A stretch of 64,000 bases of DNA from the NCBI RefSeq assembly GCF_000202635.1, contig NC_015125.1:1116001-1180000 (forward strand), written 5' to 3'. Positions 63,130 to 64,000 of the stretch are shown here, piece by piece. The position numbers and the translations under genes are program-made. This stretch comes from Microbacterium testaceum StLB037 (lineage in GTDB: Bacteria > Actinomycetota > Actinomycetes > Actinomycetales > Microbacteriaceae). The notes beneath the pieces were generated by a model that had not been told where the DNA came from, searched no databases, and saw nothing but the letters and a program-made list of their open reading frames with translations. Every line of letters begins with the position of its first letter. Positions within the stretch are counted from its first letter, which is position 1.

Positions 63130-64000
63130 AGCGATCCAATCGAGTCGAGAGAGGGGATGACGACGGTTGCGCTCCGGGCGGGCACGTCGATGCGCCCGTC
63201 CGAGACCGGGGCGCGGAGCCCGTCGAGGTCGTCGGTCTCGGCGTCGCCGAGTCCGGGAAGGCGGAGGGAGAGCACCTCGTCGCCATCGTTGGCCACGACG
63301 AGGGCGCGGGCCCCGTCGGCTCCCTCCCACACGGTGAGGAGGTCGTGGGGCGCGCCGTCGGGGCGAAGCGCGACGATGTCGTGGTCGACGACGAGGCGCC
63401 CGTTCCAGAGCACGTCGCGGTGGCGCTCGCGCAGCGCGTCGGCCGCGCGGGCGAGGGCCACGGTCGCGGGCATGTCGCCCGGCCGTCCCTTGAAGTTGTA
63501 GGGCTCGAGGCTCATCGCGTAGCCGTAGAGCAGGCACTGCGCGACCATCGAACGGTCGTCGAATCCGGTGAGGGCGGTGACGATGCGGGCGTCCGGCCGC
63601 AGCTGGCGGCCGAGCGGACGGTGCGTCGGCGACGCGCTGCGGAAGTACGACACGTCGTAGTGCGCGAACTGATCGTCGTACGCGCCCTCGGCGGCGATGA
63701 CGAAGGTGTCGGCGCGGTCGCCGAGCCCCGCGCGGATGTCGTCCACGAAGGCGGCATCCCAGGTGAATGCGCTGGCACCCACGGGATGACCGTGGTCGTC
63801 GGCGAAGCAGAGCAGCGCACGACCGTGATAGAGCGACTCGTCGGCCAGGATGCCATCGGCCCCCCACGCGGCCATCTCGGCGACCTCGTCGGCGAAGCGT
63901 CGCCGCAGCGCCTCGACGCCGAAGCACAGCGGCACGTACCAGGGGGTGTTGATGCCGTAGCGCTTCCGGGACGAGAGGTAGACCGGGCCGGGCTGGGCGT
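63126..64000 (-). CDS. Large protein of the glycan operon, C-terminal part (cut by window edge); possible TIM-barrel glycosidase
   Basis: At least 290 C-terminal residues of a longer protein. The frame is open to the window edge and reads PVYLSSRKRYGINTPWYVPL, then ADEVAEMAAWGADGILADES, so no start lies in the window. The sequence pattern (ADGILADE, VIAAEGAYDDQFAHYDVSYFRS) looks like a TIM-barrel glycosidase of DUF6259 type, and the end (ALVVANDGDEVLSLRLPG) looks like a beta-sandwich. The family is tentative. It overlaps the MalF-like permease by 4 nt. Confidence 0.6.
   Translation of the reverse strand, partial: AQPGPVYLSSRKRYGINTPWYVPLCFGVEALRRRFADEVAEMAAWGADGILADESLYHGRALLCFADDHGHPVGASAFTWDAAFVDDIRAGLGDRADTFVIAAEGAYDDQFAHYDVSYFRSASPTHRPLGRQLRPDARIVTALTGFDDRSMVAQCLLYGYAMSLEPYNFKGRPGDMPATVALARAADALRERHRDVLWNGRLVVDHDIVALRPDGAPHDLLTVWEGADGARALVVANDGDEVLSLRLPGLGDAETDDLDGLRAPVSDGRIDVPARSATVVIPSLDSIGSL

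Overview
The window looks like a chromosomal segment of a high-GC Gram-positive actinobacterium, most likely Microbacterium or a close relative in Microbacteriaceae. Three things point there. The base composition is strongly GC-biased. The gene order tilS-hpt-ftsH-folE-folP-folB-folK-DUF3180-PH-PH-DUF2520-panC-lysS is a conserved actinobacterial cluster. The words ggatgcc/ggcatcc recur, as is common in this family. The genus is an inference from gene content and recalled sequence style; no 16S gene is present.

Layout. 1-3.1 kb: a divergent amine-catabolism locus (start of a PuuD-type amidohydrolase, a glutamine-synthetase-like gamma-glutamyl-amide ligase, and an ethanolamine-type APC permease). 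3.2-7 kb: a secreted/anchored hypothetical protein, an ArgA-type acetyltransferase and clpC. 7.2-8.7 kb: a tightly overlapped three-gene unit of two paralogous DUF2975-like membrane proteins and a small XRE regulator behind a CGATA-repeat promoter region. 8.7-12.6 kb: a lipoprotein with an internal duplication, cardiolipin synthase, a small membrane protein and a DUF4192 protein. 12.6-24.4 kb: the housekeeping cluster lysS ... tilS on the minus strand (folate, pantothenate, PH-domain membrane proteins, FtsH, Hpt, TilS), with most junctions overlapping by 1-4 nt. 24.5-27.1 kb: ppa, a Tat-exported M23 peptidase, and tRNA-Glu, tRNA-Asp and tRNA-Phe.

27.02-34.54 kb is a genomic island. The 3' half of tRNA-Phe plus its downstream terminator (111 bp, 3 differences) is repeated at the far end. 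Inside are a HEPN/ApeA-like protein, three small unrecognised genes (one cut by an IS481-family element inserted at CTAG), a beta-class DNA methyltransferase, and a divergently transcribed, lower-GC DGQHR-domain protein with a possible nuclease-like N-terminal region. No integrase is visible. This is the part of the window most likely to hold an undescribed system, probably a DNA-modification-linked defence or selfish module.

35-45 kb: a DHA2 drug exporter with an unusual extracytoplasmic insert, a 4CL-like acyl-CoA ligase, ChrA, a Gfo/Idh/MocA oxidoreductase, a variant polysaccharide deacetylase, a DPM1-GtrA glycosyltransferase, a mycoredoxin and kynureninase. 45.4-50 kb: a ROK repressor divergent from a GH2 beta-mannosidase, with a palindromic operator between them, then a LacI-like sensor without DNA-binding domain and a CPA1 antiporter. 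52-57.5 kb: a resolvase-like domain protein, a short UvrA homologue, a DEAD-box helicase and 3-methyladenine glycosylase I. 57.8-64 kb: a minus-strand glycan-utilisation operon (TIM-barrel-like protein cut by the window edge, two ABC permeases, a second GH2 enzyme and an S51 peptidase).
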